30,244 nucleotides of DNA from Angelakisella sp. (lineage in GTDB: Bacteria; Bacillota; Clostridia; Oscillospirales; Ruminococcaceae). The position numbers were made by a program, and so were the translations under genes. The notes beneath the pieces are model-generated. The model was not told the origin of the DNA, did not search any database, and was given only the letters and a program-made list of their open reading frames with translations. This document shows, one piece after another, positions 17,704-27,591 of the stretch (positions within the stretch are counted from its first letter, which is position 1; each line of letters starts with the position of its first letter). The DNA lies in the NCBI GenBank assembly GCA_013316495.1, contig WSMP01000005.1, forward strand, positions 1 to 30,244, written 5' to 3'.

Positions 17704-18588
17704 ATGGCAGATTTAGACGGTCAGAAGGTTTCCAAGGATTACCATACAGAGGTCCCCTTCTCCAACCAAAACGGCTTTTTCCTTAGGGGCTGCAACAGCC
17801 TGGACTGGGGCATGAAGAAGCACATGTCCAACATTTTTAATCCCAAAAGCGGCAATACCGTGATGTTTGCCTTCGACCACGGTTATTTTATGGGCTCCAC
17901 CGCTGGTTTGGAGCGGCTGGATCTGCTGCTGCCGAAGCTGGCTCCCTATGTGGACTGCTTTATGGGAACCCGCGGCGCTATCCGCACCTGTGTTCCCCCG
18001 GAGGTTACCAAAAGTGTTGCCCTGCGGGTAACGTCCGGCTCCTCCATGCTTCAGGAGGACCTGAGCCACGAGGTGGTGGCGGTCAATATTGAGGACGCCA
18101 TCCGCATGAATGCAGATTGCATGGCCGTGCAGACCTTTATTGGCGCGGACGGTCAGCTGAGCAGCCTGGAAAACCTGAACCAGGTCATTAACGCGGGTAT
18201 GCGCTACAGCATCCCCACCATGGGCGTGTGTGCAGTGGGCAAGGATATGGCCCGGACCGACCGCTTCTTTAAGCTGGCGACCCGAATCATCGCCGAGATG
18301 GGGGTCCAGGTGGTCAAAACCTATGACTGCGAAAACTTTGAGGAAGTGGTGGCCGCCTGCCCCGTTCCGATTGTAGTAGCCGGCGGTAAAAAGCTGCCGG
18401 AGGATGAGGCCTTGAAGATGGCCTATGGCGTAATGCAGAAGGGGGCCCATGGGGTGGATATGGGCCGCAATATCTTCCAAAGCCAGCATCCGATTGAAAT
18501 GGCGATGGCGGTGGGCAAGATTGTCCACGAGGGCTTCACCGACAAGGAGGCCCTGGAATTCTTCAAAGACGCCATCCATCAGGGTTAA
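17704..18588 (+). CDS. lsrF: LsrF, 3-hydroxy-5-phosphonooxypentane-2,4-dione thiolase
   Basis: 294 residues, a class I aldolase-fold protein. It matches LsrF in LRGCNSLDWGMKK, IFNPKSGNTVMFAFDHGYFMG, GLERLDLLLPKL, TRGAIRTCVPP, VGKDMARTDRFFKLATRI, VKTYDCENFEEVVAACPVPIVVAGGKKLPEDEAL and GVDMGRNIFQS. The Lys in VVKTYD is the expected Schiff-base residue. LsrF transfers an acetyl group from the isomerised phospho-AI-2 product to CoA, giving acetyl-CoA and dihydroxyacetone phosphate. AGGAGG lies about 9 bases before the ATG. The partner isomerase gene lsrG is not found. Confidence 0.94.
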   Translation: MADLDGQKVSKDYHTEVPFSNQNGFFLRGCNSLDWGMKKHMSNIFNPKSGNTVMFAFDHGYFMGSTAGLERLDLLLPKLAPYVDCFMGTRGAIRTCVPPEVTKSVALRVTSGSSMLQEDLSHEVVAVNIEDAIRMNADCMAVQTFIGADGQLSSLENLNQVINAGMRYSIPTMGVCAVGKDMARTDRFFKLATRIIAEMGVQVVKTYDCENFEEVVAACPVPIVVAGGKKLPEDEALKMAYGVMQKGAHGVDMGRNIFQSQHPIEMAMAVGKIVHEGFTDKEALEFFKDAIHQG

Positions 18589-18591
18589 AAA

Positions 18592-19518
18592 ATGGTACTT
18601 TCAGTTGCAGAGATGGTTCTCCCCATCATGCTTCTTTTGGCAGTAGGGGTCTTCTGCCGCAAAAAGGCCATTCTTACGCCGGACGGTCTTGCAGGCATCC
18701 GTTCCATTGTTGGCAATATCTGCTTGCCGGTGGTTTTGTTTAACGCCTTTTTCACCGCCCGCTATTCGTCCGCTATGCTCCTTACATTTGCCGCGGTCTA
18801 TTTGGGCTTTGGCGCCGCGCTGCTGGCAGGCTTTGTCCTGCGGCGTATTGCCGCTCCCCACGAAAGGTTCTTCCCCTTTCTGCTTTCCAGCGCTGAAGGG
18901 GGGATGCTGGGCTACGCCCTTTACGGTGTGCTGACCGGGGAACAATCCGGCTTTGCCGTGGTGGATTTGGGGCAAACGGTGTTCGCCTACACGATTTTTT
19001 TGGGGACACTGACTTTGGTGGATGGCCGGAAGTTCACGGCCCAAAAGCTGGTGCATACAATCATCACGAATAAGTGCTGCATCGGTATGGCCCTGGGAAT
19101 CGTTTTAGGCGCTGCCGGGGTAGGCGGGCTGGTGCTTTCCAGCCCTGTTGGCGGAATCGTGAACGGGGCAATCTCTGCCATTACGGCCCCCACCAGCGCG
19201 CTGGTGCTGATTATTGTGGGCTACGAGCTGGAGTTCGACCCCGCCCTGCTGCGGCCGGTGGCGGTTACCGTCTTAAGCAGGCTTCTCCTTATGGGCGGGC
19301 TGCTGGCCCTTGTCAGCTTTACGATTTTCTCCCTGATTCCCTATGACCCAATGATGCAGATTGCCTTGATGGTGCTGTACGTGTTGCCGGCGCCCTTTAT
19401 CATTCCGCTGTTTGCAAATGTGGGGGATGAGGGGAAGTATATCTCCACAACCTTGTCGGTACATACCCTATGTACAGTGCTGCTGTTTGCGGTAATTGCA
19501 ATCTACCGGTTTCTGTAA
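18592..19518 (+). CDS. AEC-family (auxin efflux carrier-like) permease
   Basis: 308 residues with about ten hydrophobic segments in two halves. Family features are VLPIMLLLAVGVFCRKKAILT at the N-terminus, LDLGQTVF-like VVDLGQTVFAYTIFLG, and the C-terminal ALMVLYVLPAPFIIPLFANVGDEGKYISTTLSVHTL. The AEC family includes malate/auxin-type carriers. It starts 3 bp after lsrF, so it is the last gene of the lsr operon, although its ribosome binding site is weak (it probably depends on lsrF translation). It is not part of the enterobacterial lsr set. It might export AI-2 or a breakdown product, or be a metabolite uptake carrier; the substrate cannot be read from sequence. Confidence 0.85.
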   Translation: MVLSVAEMVLPIMLLLAVGVFCRKKAILTPDGLAGIRSIVGNICLPVVLFNAFFTARYSSAMLLTFAAVYLGFGAALLAGFVLRRIAAPHERFFPFLLSSAEGGMLGYALYGVLTGEQSGFAVVDLGQTVFAYTIFLGTLTLVDGRKFTAQKLVHTIITNKCCIGMALGIVLGAAGVGGLVLSSPVGGIVNGAISAITAPTSALVLIIVGYELEFDPALLRPVAVTVLSRLLLMGGLLALVSFTIFSLIPYDPMMQIALMVLYVLPAPFIIPLFANVGDEGKYISTTLSVHTLCTVLLFAVIAIYRFL

Positions 19519-19522
19519 AGGT

Positions 19523-19546
19523 TCCCCCTGGTATTGGCCAGGGGGA
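19523..19546 (+). terminator. Probable terminator of the lsr operon
   Basis: 9-bp stem TCCCCCTGG/CCAGGGGGA with a 6-nt loop directly after the permease stop. It is followed by CTTCCTTCTTG, a pyrimidine-rich but weak tail. Confidence 0.55.
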
Positions 19547-19599
19547 CTTCCTTCTTGTGGGAAAAGCATATTGGGATGGGTTCCGGTAAGCAAAGGCCC

Positions 19600-19634
19600 G
19601 AAAAGGCCCGAATCAAAATGATCCGGGCCTTTTC
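19600..19634. terminator. Second hairpin terminator downstream of the lsr operon
   Basis: GAAAAGGCCCG (19600–19610) pairs perfectly with CGGGCCTTTTC (19624–19634), with an inner ATC/GAT extension. A-rich and T-rich flanks inside the stem suggest bidirectional use. Confidence 0.6.
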
Positions 19635-19873
19635 AGAAGATTAAAATTTTACGAAGATTATTGATGCTCCCCTGGAGAGTGGGGAGGGAGGATTTCTTTT
19701 GTACTTCCCTTTGGTGTGTCTTTATTATACCCCAGGGGTGGCCGGCAATTCATCCTTTTTTGGTTAAGGCTTCGTGACAAACAGGTTACTTCTGGGAGGG
19801 CCTCTGGTTACAATCTGTATTCAGAGGAGGGATAGTTTTCCACAGGAGGAAGATCTCCCCGGCCGATGCAGGC
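19635..19873. other. Non-coding stretch between the lsr terminators and the bofC-like gene
   Basis: No convincing coding region. It contains a short CTCCCC/GGGGAG inverted repeat (about 19670–19690) and, on the minus strand, TATAAT at 19729–19724 without a good -35 element. Otherwise I see nothing in it. Confidence 0.4.
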
Positions 19874-20242
19874 TTAACTGATGTAGTCTTCAATAAGGCG
19901 GGTCAATTCCTCGTAGGTCTCCACCTGGATTCCCTCCTGGAGGAGCTGCTGGTCCATCTCTGGAAGGGTGCGCAGGAAAATGTCAAAAATCATCTCCGGT
20001 TCCCCTGTCTCCGGAGAGAGGACCGAGACGCGGCCATTGTAGGCCCCCAGGAGATAGCCGCCGGAGGGGGAGGAGGCCTCCGGGGAAGAGGAGAGGTCTT
20101 CCGGGGCAGGGGGCATCTCCTTTTCTATTTGATACTGGGGCGGGGCGGCAAGGGAGTCAATCCGGGGAACAACAGCCAGGGCGGCCCCAAGGACGATGGC
20201 AGCCAGCACCGCTCCACCAGTAACAAGAAAGCGTTTTACCAT
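19874..20242 (-). CDS. BofC-like (bypass-of-forespore C, C-terminal domain) membrane-anchored protein
   Basis: 122 residues from ATG 20242, with AGGAGGTG 9–10 bases upstream; an ATG at 20293 in frame has no binding site. One N-terminal hydrophobic segment (about residues 4–24) is followed by a Pro/Ser-rich stretch (about 36–60). The C-terminal domain reads YLLGAYNGRVSVLSP...EMIFDIFLRTLPEMDQQLLQEGIQVETYEELTRLIEDYIS. The D-x-x-L-R-x-L-P-x-x-D-x-x-L-L-x-x-G-I pattern and the ending LIEDY are typical of BofC C-terminal-like proteins of spore-formers. BofC in Bacillus modulates SpoIVB signalling; a comparable role here is inferred and not certain. It diverges from the penicillin-binding protein gene. 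Confidence 0.7.
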   Translation of the reverse strand: MVKRFLVTGGAVLAAIVLGAALAVVPRIDSLAAPPQYQIEKEMPPAPEDLSSSPEASSPSGGYLLGAYNGRVSVLSPETGEPEMIFDIFLRTLPEMDQQLLQEGIQVETYEELTRLIEDYIS

Positions 20243-20325
20243 AAAAAGGCACCTCCTACTTGCCGTAGTATTGACAGCTGGGCGGGGAAACATTCAAAAA
20301 AAGGTAACACTTCCCCGCAGAAATG

Positions 20326-20334
20326 TGTTATAAT
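20326..20334 (+). promoter_or_regulatory. Predicted extended -10 promoter of the penicillin-binding protein gene
   Basis: TGT-TATAAT is a perfect extended -10. The -35 position is poor. The leader to ATG 20453 would be about 110 nt. Confidence 0.55.
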
Positions 20335-20452
20335 AGCCATAAATAGCTGTGAGGTCTTTTATTGGGTATCGATTTTGTATCCAGATTTTGACGTTCAAGG
20401 GCATTTTGGATCGTTTCGTTATCAACAGGAAGAAACGGAGGTTCAGCCGTCC

Positions 20453-22822
20453 ATGAGAGAATACGACAGGGACCGGGAGCGGTCCAGCAGGGAAGAGGAG
20501 AGCCGGTCTTCCTCCAGGGAGTCCGATGGCCGCCGTCCCAAGAAGAAAAAAAAGAAGAAGAATCCTTGGATAGGTCATGTGTTCCGGTTTATAGGGGCGC
20601 TGATTTGTTTGGGGATAATTGCCGGGTGCATCTTGGCCTGCTACCTTACCGTTTATGCCTTTGATATGCTGGAGGACGACCAGTATATCCTGGACCTGGA
20701 CGCCAAGAGGCTGGAGTACACCACCTTTATGTATGCCCAGGATTCGGAGAGCCAGGAGTGGATCGAGCTCCAGCGGCTTTCCTCCGAAAACGGCAACCGC
20801 ATCTGGGTGGATTTTGAGCAGCTGCCGGAAAATCTCCTGGAGACCATCGTGGCGGTGGAGGATAAGCGCTACTGGGAGCACAATGGGGTGGACTGGGTCA
20901 CAACCATCAAAGCCACCATCAACCTCATTGGTCATAAGCTCCATGTTCCTTTCCTCACCTTCTATGAGGGCACCCCCGGCGCCTCCACCATCACCCAGCA
21001 GGTGACCCGGAACATCACCGAGGACAAAGAGGTGGACGTGATGCGAAAGGCCCGTGAGATTGTCCGGGCCCTGAAGCTGGAGCGCCGCTACTCCAAGGAT
21101 CAGATTATCGAGACCTACCTGAACCTGGTTTCCTTCGGCAACAACGTCTACGGCATCCAGGCGGCGGCCAACCTGTATTTTGACAAGGATGTCAGTGAGC
21201 TGAGCATTGCGGAATGTGCCTCCATCGTGGGTATCACCAAGGACCCCACCTATTATAATCCCTTCTATAACACCGAAAAGAACTCCGGCCTGGAAAATAA
21301 CCTGAAGCGCAAGGACGATATTCTCTTTTTGATGCACGAGCAGGGGATGCTCAGCGATGCGGAGTACCAGACCGAATTGGACCGGGAGCTGGTCTTTGCC
21401 GACGCCAACAAAGAGAAGCTGATAAGCTATGACCAAAGCTACTTTGTGGATTACGCCATCGAGTGTGTCATCAACGACCTGGCGGCCAAGGAAGGCTGCA
21501 CCTACCGGGAAGCGGAAAATATGCTCCTCTCCGGTGGCTACCGAATCTACACCACCGTGGATACCCGTATCCAGGAGATACTGGACAACGTCTATGAGAC
21601 CTACGATTTCCCCACTGTAAAGAATGAGGAAAATCCCCAGTCTGCCTTTGTTATCACCGACCCCAATGGAAAAATCATTGCCCTGCGGGGCGGCACCGGG
21701 GTGAAGGAAGGGGCCCGCATCTGGAACCGCGCCACCGATACCACCCGCCAGTGCGGCTCCACCATCAAGCCAATCAGCACCTATCCTCTGGCTATCCAGC
21801 AGAATCTTATCAATTTCTCCACCCTCATTGAGGACAAGGCGGTGACCATCAAGATTGGAGAAGGCCAGCCAGATTGGAGCCCCTCCAACGAGTACAAGCA
21901 CTTCAAGGGATACATGACGGTATCCGAGGCCCTCCAGCGCTCCACCAACATGATTCCGGTGCAGCTGATTCAGATGCTCACCCCCCGCGCCTGCTGGAAC
22001 TTCCTCCACGATACCCTCAATATCCAGAGCCTCAGCGAATCGGATATTGCCTACAGCCCCATGACCCTGGGGGCCCTCACCAACGGTGTTACACCGCTGG
22101 ACATGGCGGCAGCCTACCAGATGTACGCCAACGGCGGGATGCGCACCCAGCCCTATTGCTACACCCGCGTGCTGGACAGCCGGGGCAATGTGGTGCTGGA
22201 GAACCGCCCTGCTCCCCAGCGGGTGCTGGACTATGACACCGTCACTGTGATGAATCATCTCCTCCAGCGGATTGTAAATGCCGCCCCCGGCACCGGACTG
22301 AACGCTAACCTGGCGGACCTGGGAATTGAGGTGGCTGGCAAGACCGGCACCACGGACGACGGTGTGGACGAATGGTTTGTAGGGGTCACTCCATATTATG
22401 TGGGGGTCTGCTGGGTGGGTTACGATGACCAGTTCCAGCGGGACGAGGAGGGGAATCTCCTTTATGACGCTTACGGCAAGAAGATACCCAATACCGTCTA
22501 CTACACCCAGTATCCCCCGCCCCTCCTTTGGAAGGAGGTCATGCACCAGGTCCATGAGGGACTGGAGCCGAAAGCCTTTGAAGGCTCTTCCAGCGTTATT
22601 GCCCTGCGGTACTGCACCCTTACCGGCTATGCCGCCACCCCGGAGTGTCCCAATAGCATTATGGGATGGTACAAAAACGAGAACATCCCCAGTGCCTGTC
22701 CTTATTGCACCGGCGTCAATCCCGACGTCCCCATTGTAGGTCAGAAGACCCCGCCTCCCGGAACCGAAGTGGAGGATGAAGATAAGGAGGATGATGATGA
22801 CGACGATGATGATGACGATTGA
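20453..22822 (+). CDS. Class A penicillin-binding protein (PBP1A type), bifunctional transglycosylase/transpeptidase
   Basis: 789 residues from ATG 20453, preceded by CGGAGG about 11 bases upstream. The cytoplasmic N-terminus is highly charged (a Lys run at about 30–36), followed by one membrane segment (about 46–68). The glycosyltransferase domain (GT51) has EDKRYWEHNGVD with catalytic Glu136, GASTITQQ (176–183) and the YSKDQIIETYLN motif. The transpeptidase domain has S436-T-I-K439, S497-T-N499 and K630-T-G. It polymerises and cross-links peptidoglycan on the outer membrane face. The C-terminus ends in an acidic tail with ten consecutive Asp, preceded by Pro-rich linker sequence. Four Cys lie in the C-terminal extension (RYCTLTGY...PECP...ACPYC), which may form disulfides or bind metal. 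Confidence 0.93.
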   Translation: MREYDRDRERSSREEESRSSSRESDGRRPKKKKKKKNPWIGHVFRFIGALICLGIIAGCILACYLTVYAFDMLEDDQYILDLDAKRLEYTTFMYAQDSESQEWIELQRLSSENGNRIWVDFEQLPENLLETIVAVEDKRYWEHNGVDWVTTIKATINLIGHKLHVPFLTFYEGTPGASTITQQVTRNITEDKEVDVMRKAREIVRALKLERRYSKDQIIETYLNLVSFGNNVYGIQAAANLYFDKDVSELSIAECASIVGITKDPTYYNPFYNTEKNSGLENNLKRKDDILFLMHEQGMLSDAEYQTELDRELVFADANKEKLISYDQSYFVDYAIECVINDLAAKEGCTYREAENMLLSGGYRIYTTVDTRIQEILDNVYETYDFPTVKNEENPQSAFVITDPNGKIIALRGGTGVKEGARIWNRATDTTRQCGSTIKPISTYPLAIQQNLINFSTLIEDKAVTIKIGEGQPDWSPSNEYKHFKGYMTVSEALQRSTNMIPVQLIQMLTPRACWNFLHDTLNIQSLSESDIAYSPMTLGALTNGVTPLDMAAAYQMYANGGMRTQPYCYTRVLDSRGNVVLENRPAPQRVLDYDTVTVMNHLLQRIVNAAPGTGLNANLADLGIEVAGKTGTTDDGVDEWFVGVTPYYVGVCWVGYDDQFQRDEEGNLLYDAYGKKIPNTVYYTQYPPPLLWKEVMHQVHEGLEPKAFEGSSSVIALRYCTLTGYAATPECPNSIMGWYKNENIPSACPYCTGVNPDVPIVGQKTPPPGTEVEDEDKEDDDDDDDDDD

Positions 22823-22848
22823 TAATCCTACAAAATAAAGAACCAGAA

Positions 22849-22889
22849 AAAGGCCCTCCCTCTTCTGTTTTGGAAGAGGGAGGGCCTTT
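22849..22889. terminator. Bidirectional intrinsic terminator between PBP and metA
   Basis: Perfect 17-bp stem (22849–22865 with 22873–22889), loop TGTTTTG, A-rich left and TTTC right. It serves two convergent genes. Confidence 0.88.
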
Positions 22890-22895
22890 CGCCAG

Positions 22896-23816
22896 TCAGA
22901 AACCCTGGAGCAGAGCCAAATCATAGGGGGTGTTTTGATAAACGTGATTAAGCCAGTTTACATAGAAAAGATTGGCATGTCCCCGCCAGAGAAAGGAGGG
23001 CGTCTGGGCAGGGTCATCCCCAGGATAATAACCTTCCGGCAGAGAGATAGCCAGTCCTTTCTCCACATCCCGGCGGTACTCCTGGTGGAGGGTGTCCCGG
23101 TCGTACTCCGAATGACCGGTGACAAAGACCTGCCGCCCATCCCGCCGGGCCGCAATATACAGACCTGCCTGGGGGGAATCCGCCAGAATCTCCAGGCACG
23201 GACAGCGGGCGACCTCCGCCAGCTCCACCGTGGTGTGTCGGGAATGGGGGGCCAGAAATTCCTCGTCAAAGCCGCGGGTAAGGGGGTGGTTGGGCTGGAG
23301 GGTGCGGTGGTGGAAAACACCAAAGAGTTTTTCCCCCAGGGGCTGCTTTTGGATGCCGTAGTGCCGCCAAAGTCCCGCCTGGGCGCCCCAGCAGATGTGC
23401 AAAGTGCAGTAGACATGGGTTTTGCTCCAGTCCAGGATGTGGGCCAGCTCCTCCCAGTAGTCCACCTCCTGGAAGGGCAGTTGCTCCACCGGAGCCCCTG
23501 TGACAATCAGCCCATCAAACCGATCTCCCTCCAACTGTGGGAAGGTGTGGTAAAAGTGCAAAAGATGCTCTGGGGCGGTGTTTCGGGACTGGTGCCCAGA
23601 TACCTGCATCAGGTCGATGTCCACCTGAAGGGGAGAATTTCCCAGAAGGCGAAGCAGCTGGGTTTCGGTTTCAATCTTTTTGGGCATTAGGTTTAGAATG
23701 GCAATGCGCAGGGGCCGGATGTCCTGATGGGCGGCCCGCCCCTCCTTCATAATAAAGATGTTCTCCCGCTCCAGCACCGAGGCGGCGGGGAGATCGTTGG
23801 GGATACGGATGGGCAT
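22896..23816 (-). CDS. metA: Homoserine O-acetyltransferase (MetA family)
   Basis: 306 residues, full length for the MetA family. Visible catalytic residues: Cys142 in VYCTLHICWGAQAGL (the nucleophile), and His235 and Glu237 in VTGHSEYD. The acyl-donor determinant is Glu111 in TGAPVEQLPF. In Bacillus MetA, Glu at this place gives acetyl-CoA use, while enterobacterial enzymes have Gly and use succinyl-CoA. It activates L-homoserine for methionine synthesis in the cytoplasm. GGGAGG precedes the start. No other methionine gene is adjacent, and no SAM riboswitch was recognised in the short leader. Confidence 0.95.
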   Translation of the reverse strand: MPIRIPNDLPAASVLERENIFIMKEGRAAHQDIRPLRIAILNLMPKKIETETQLLRLLGNSPLQVDIDLMQVSGHQSRNTAPEHLLHFYHTFPQLEGDRFDGLIVTGAPVEQLPFQEVDYWEELAHILDWSKTHVYCTLHICWGAQAGLWRHYGIQKQPLGEKLFGVFHHRTLQPNHPLTRGFDEEFLAPHSRHTTVELAEVARCPCLEILADSPQAGLYIAARRDGRQVFVTGHSEYDRDTLHQEYRRDVEKGLAISLPEGYYPGDDPAQTPSFLWRGHANLFYVNWLNHVYQNTPYDLALLQGF

Positions 23817-23835
23817 AAGGATGCCTCCCTGTGTT

Positions 23836-23879
23836 CTGGTTTATAGTACCAGTATAAAGGAAAGCGGCGGCAAAAGCAA
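23836..23879 (-). promoter_or_regulatory. Predicted metA promoter with a small palindrome at the start site
   Basis: On the minus strand, TTGCTT (23879–23874) and TATACT (23856–23851) are separated by 17 bp. CTGGT-7-ACCAG (23836–23852) overlaps the -10 and the expected start, a possible operator. Confidence 0.55.
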
Positions 23880-23898
23880 GCCGAGGCGACTCCCCCGC

Positions 23899-23927
23899 TT
23901 GCCTGGAGCAGCGATTTGTGCTATCAT
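23899..23927 (+). promoter_or_regulatory. Predicted promoter of the lipoprotein gene
   Basis: TTGCCT (23899–23904) and TATCAT (23922–23927) with a 17-bp spacer and TGC before the -10 (extended -10). It lies about 65 bp upstream of ATG 23992. Confidence 0.45.
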
Positions 23928-23991
23928 GAATATGCCTTTAATAGTACCTTGTTGGAACAAAAAAATCTTATATAAACAGGTGGTATATCCA

Positions 23992-25290
23992 ATGAAGAAA
24001 AAACAGAGACTGCTGTCCCTCTTCCTCTGCACAGCCCTCGTCCTTCTCGCCGCCTGCCAGGCGGCTCTGGCTCCTTCCCCGACCCCGGAGCCGCCCTCCC
24101 AGGAAAGCTCCGGGGTGGAGCCAGCCCCGTCCCCGGAGCTGGCCTCCTCCGCCGGGCAGGGGGAAACCATGGCGGATTTTGTCCCCTACGACCCCACCGA
24201 CCTAAAAGTGCCCCTCCAGATGACCGAGCCGTGGGGGGATGTCTATCCCTTCGCCGACCTGGAATATACCACCCAGGCGGAGGTGGACCTCTGCCGCCGG
24301 TGGCTGTGTGATCTGAAGGCGGAGGACATCACCGCTTTGTATGGAGTTACGATACCCCTGGGCCACTACTGGACCGGGGAGATGAGCCCGGAGGATAGCC
24401 GGAAAGTGGTGGACCTGCTGCGTTCCATCGCTCCGGATCTGGCGTCCCTGGCCGGAGGGAATCCCCCTACCGGCGGCGGCTGGAACATGGCCATCCACAC
24501 CAAGGGCGAGATGACGGCCCTAGGCTTCAACGGCGAGTGGGTCACATTCTACCATCAGGGGAAGGGCTTTATTTTTGATGGGACCGCCGTAGCGGTGCAG
24601 GAGAGTTGCAGCGAGATCAAAGGACTTTTGGGCAAATATGCCAATTCCGATTCCCCAGTGACCGAACGTTATTTTCCCGCCGGGGTCCAGGCCGTTTACG
24701 CCCTGGACAAGGATGGTTACATCATGGCGAAGGTAGAGGATGGTTATGCCAACAGCAAGACCATCTGGGAAGGGCTGGAGAACCGCACTCCTTCGGGCAC
24801 AGAGTCCAGCGGCTACGGCTATCTCATCTTCACCAATGAGGGCAAGGAGTATGTCTATCTGGAGGACACCAACGAGGAGGTGGCTCTCAACAAGGCCTGC
24901 CAGGCGGCGCTGATAAACAGCCCCCTCCATCCTGGCTGGCTCATCCACATGACGCCGGAGCGGATGGTGAGCGCTGATATTATGGGAACCGGCACCATCA
25001 CCAACCGGGACAAGCTGCTGACCCTAGCCGAATTTCTCAAGGAAGAGGTGACGGTAGGGCCACAGACCAAAATTACCTCCGGCCCGGTCAATCCGGATAT
25101 GCCCGCGGGAGTGTTTGCTTTTACGATCACTTTTGACAGTGGAGTGCGGTATGATGTTATCGGTTATGACGAATTTGACGGAACCGGTAGTTTCAGTATT
25201 TACGCCAGCGACTTGGACAGGACCGTCAGCTACAGCCTGGATGATGGTGTAGCCAGCAAAATCACAGCCTTCCTTGGGGACTACAGGTGA
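23992..25290 (+). CDS. Predicted lipoprotein of unknown function
   Basis: 432 residues. The N-terminal MKKKQRLLSLFLCTALVLLAAC is a lipoprotein signal peptide with a lipobox Cys at about 22, followed by a Pro/Ser/Glu linker (about 27–55). The rest is a soluble domain with many aromatic and Gly residues. I recognise no catalytic motif and no named family. AGGTGG sits about 9 bases before the ATG. The in-frame extension back to 23758 overlaps metA and was not used. It is a single gene between metA and the rRNA operon, and no terminator was seen after it. Likely anchored on the outer face of the membrane. Confidence 0.75.
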   Translation: MKKKQRLLSLFLCTALVLLAACQAALAPSPTPEPPSQESSGVEPAPSPELASSAGQGETMADFVPYDPTDLKVPLQMTEPWGDVYPFADLEYTTQAEVDLCRRWLCDLKAEDITALYGVTIPLGHYWTGEMSPEDSRKVVDLLRSIAPDLASLAGGNPPTGGGWNMAIHTKGEMTALGFNGEWVTFYHQGKGFIFDGTAVAVQESCSEIKGLLGKYANSDSPVTERYFPAGVQAVYALDKDGYIMAKVEDGYANSKTIWEGLENRTPSGTESSGYGYLIFTNEGKEYVYLEDTNEEVALNKACQAALINSPLHPGWLIHMTPERMVSADIMGTGTITNRDKLLTLAEFLKEEVTVGPQTKITSGPVNPDMPAGVFAFTITFDSGVRYDVIGYDEFDGTGSFSIYASDLDRTVSYSLDDGVASKITAFLGDYR

Positions 25291-25381
25291 TTCCTTAGTG
25301 TATATTACGAATCTTATTATACATATTTTGACAAGATCCAATCCCTTCCAAAAATTTCTTGCTGTTTTTTGAAAAAAGGTG

Positions 25382-25410
25382 TTGACAAGGGAAAGGGGAT
25401 GTGGTATTAT
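25382..25410 (+). promoter_or_regulatory. Predicted rRNA operon promoter
   Basis: TTGACA (25382–25387) and TATTAT (25405–25410) with a 17-bp spacer. The 25291–25634 stretch is otherwise leader RNA. A second TTGACA at 25328 has only a poor -10 (AAAATT). Confidence 0.8.
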
Positions 25411-25449
25411 AACTAAGCTGTCCCGCGGCGAGAGCGGCGGGGAGGCGTG

Positions 25450-25479
25450 GCACCTTGAAAATTGAACAACATTTAGCTT
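25450..25479 (+). promoter_or_regulatory. rRNA leader: boxA-like antitermination/processing segment
   Basis: A 21-nt stretch (25450–25470, core CTTGAAAATTGAACAAC) is repeated exactly at 27592–27612 before 23S, as expected for rrn leader boxA/processing regions in Firmicutes. The 25453–25479 segment can also pair with 27238–27268 in the spacer (near-complementary GTTGTTCGATTTTGAAGG), forming the long stem that brackets 16S. Confidence 0.65.
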
Positions 25480-25634
25480 GAAGAAACCAAGCCCTTTTCG
25501 TTTTTTTTGAAGTTTTCGTAAAAAACTTTTGCGGTTCTGTTTTAGCGGACAGAACACGCCAGAAATAAGTAAGAGCCAAAGAAGCCTTACTCAAGTGATT
25601 TTAGGCCAGCTTTCAGACTGGTTTAAGATACCAT

Positions 25635-27171
<1,537 letters not shown>

Positions 27172-27313
27172 GATGAGTGAAAGAGCTCATGCTACTCTGG
27201 TCAGCATGATGAGAAATCATCATGAAAGGTTTGGCAGAAGCGAGATAAATGTTGTTCGATTTTGAAGGGGTCACGGAAGTGACAACTTCAAAAGCAGCGT
27301 GAAAAGCTGGCAC

Positions 27314-27389
27314 GGGGGTGTAGCTCAGCTGGGAGAGCACCTGCCTTGCACGCAGGGGGTCAGGAGTTCGAACCTCCTCATCTCCACCA
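27314..27389 (+). tRNA. tRNA-Ala (anticodon UGC)
   Basis: 76 nt with encoded CCA. Acceptor GGGGGTG/CATCTCC, anticodon stem CCTGC/GCAGG with loop CTTGCAC (anticodon TGC), and T-loop GTTCGAA are all visible. It lies in the 16S–23S spacer. Confidence 0.97.
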
Positions 27390-27392
27390 CAG

Positions 27393-27469
27393 GGGCGCAT
27401 AGCTCAGCTGGTTAGAGCGCGCGCCTGATAAGCGCGAGGTCGGTGGTTCGAGTCCACTTGTGCCCACCA
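27393..27469 (+). tRNA. tRNA-Ile (anticodon GAU)
   Basis: 77 nt with encoded CCA. Acceptor GGGCGCA/TGTGCCC, anticodon loop CTGATAA (anticodon GAT) and T-loop GTTCGAG are visible. It begins 3 nt after tRNA-Ala. Confidence 0.97.
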
Positions 27470-27501
27470 CCTGCTTTTTCTTTGGGAAAAGAAAAAGCAG
27501 G
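27470..27501. repeat. Perfect hairpin in the rRNA spacer, resembling the 3532–3569 element
   Basis: 14-bp perfect stem (27470–27483 with 27488–27501) around GGGA, one arm pyrimidine-rich and the other purine-rich. It begins right after the tRNA-Ile CCA and is followed by CAGAAAGAAACGGC, comparable to the AAAAGAAGAGCGGC after the first hairpin. Confidence 0.6.
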
Positions 27502-27591
27502 CAGAAAGAAACGGCATTGCCCGATTGAAAGATTGGGAGGAAGCCGGGACTTTTTCCGGGGAAGTCTCCGGAGCTTTTCATGAAGCGCACC

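Noticed and set aside
23817..23843. SAM or T-box riboswitch before metA
   Set aside because: The predicted leader is about 30 nt, too short for either element.
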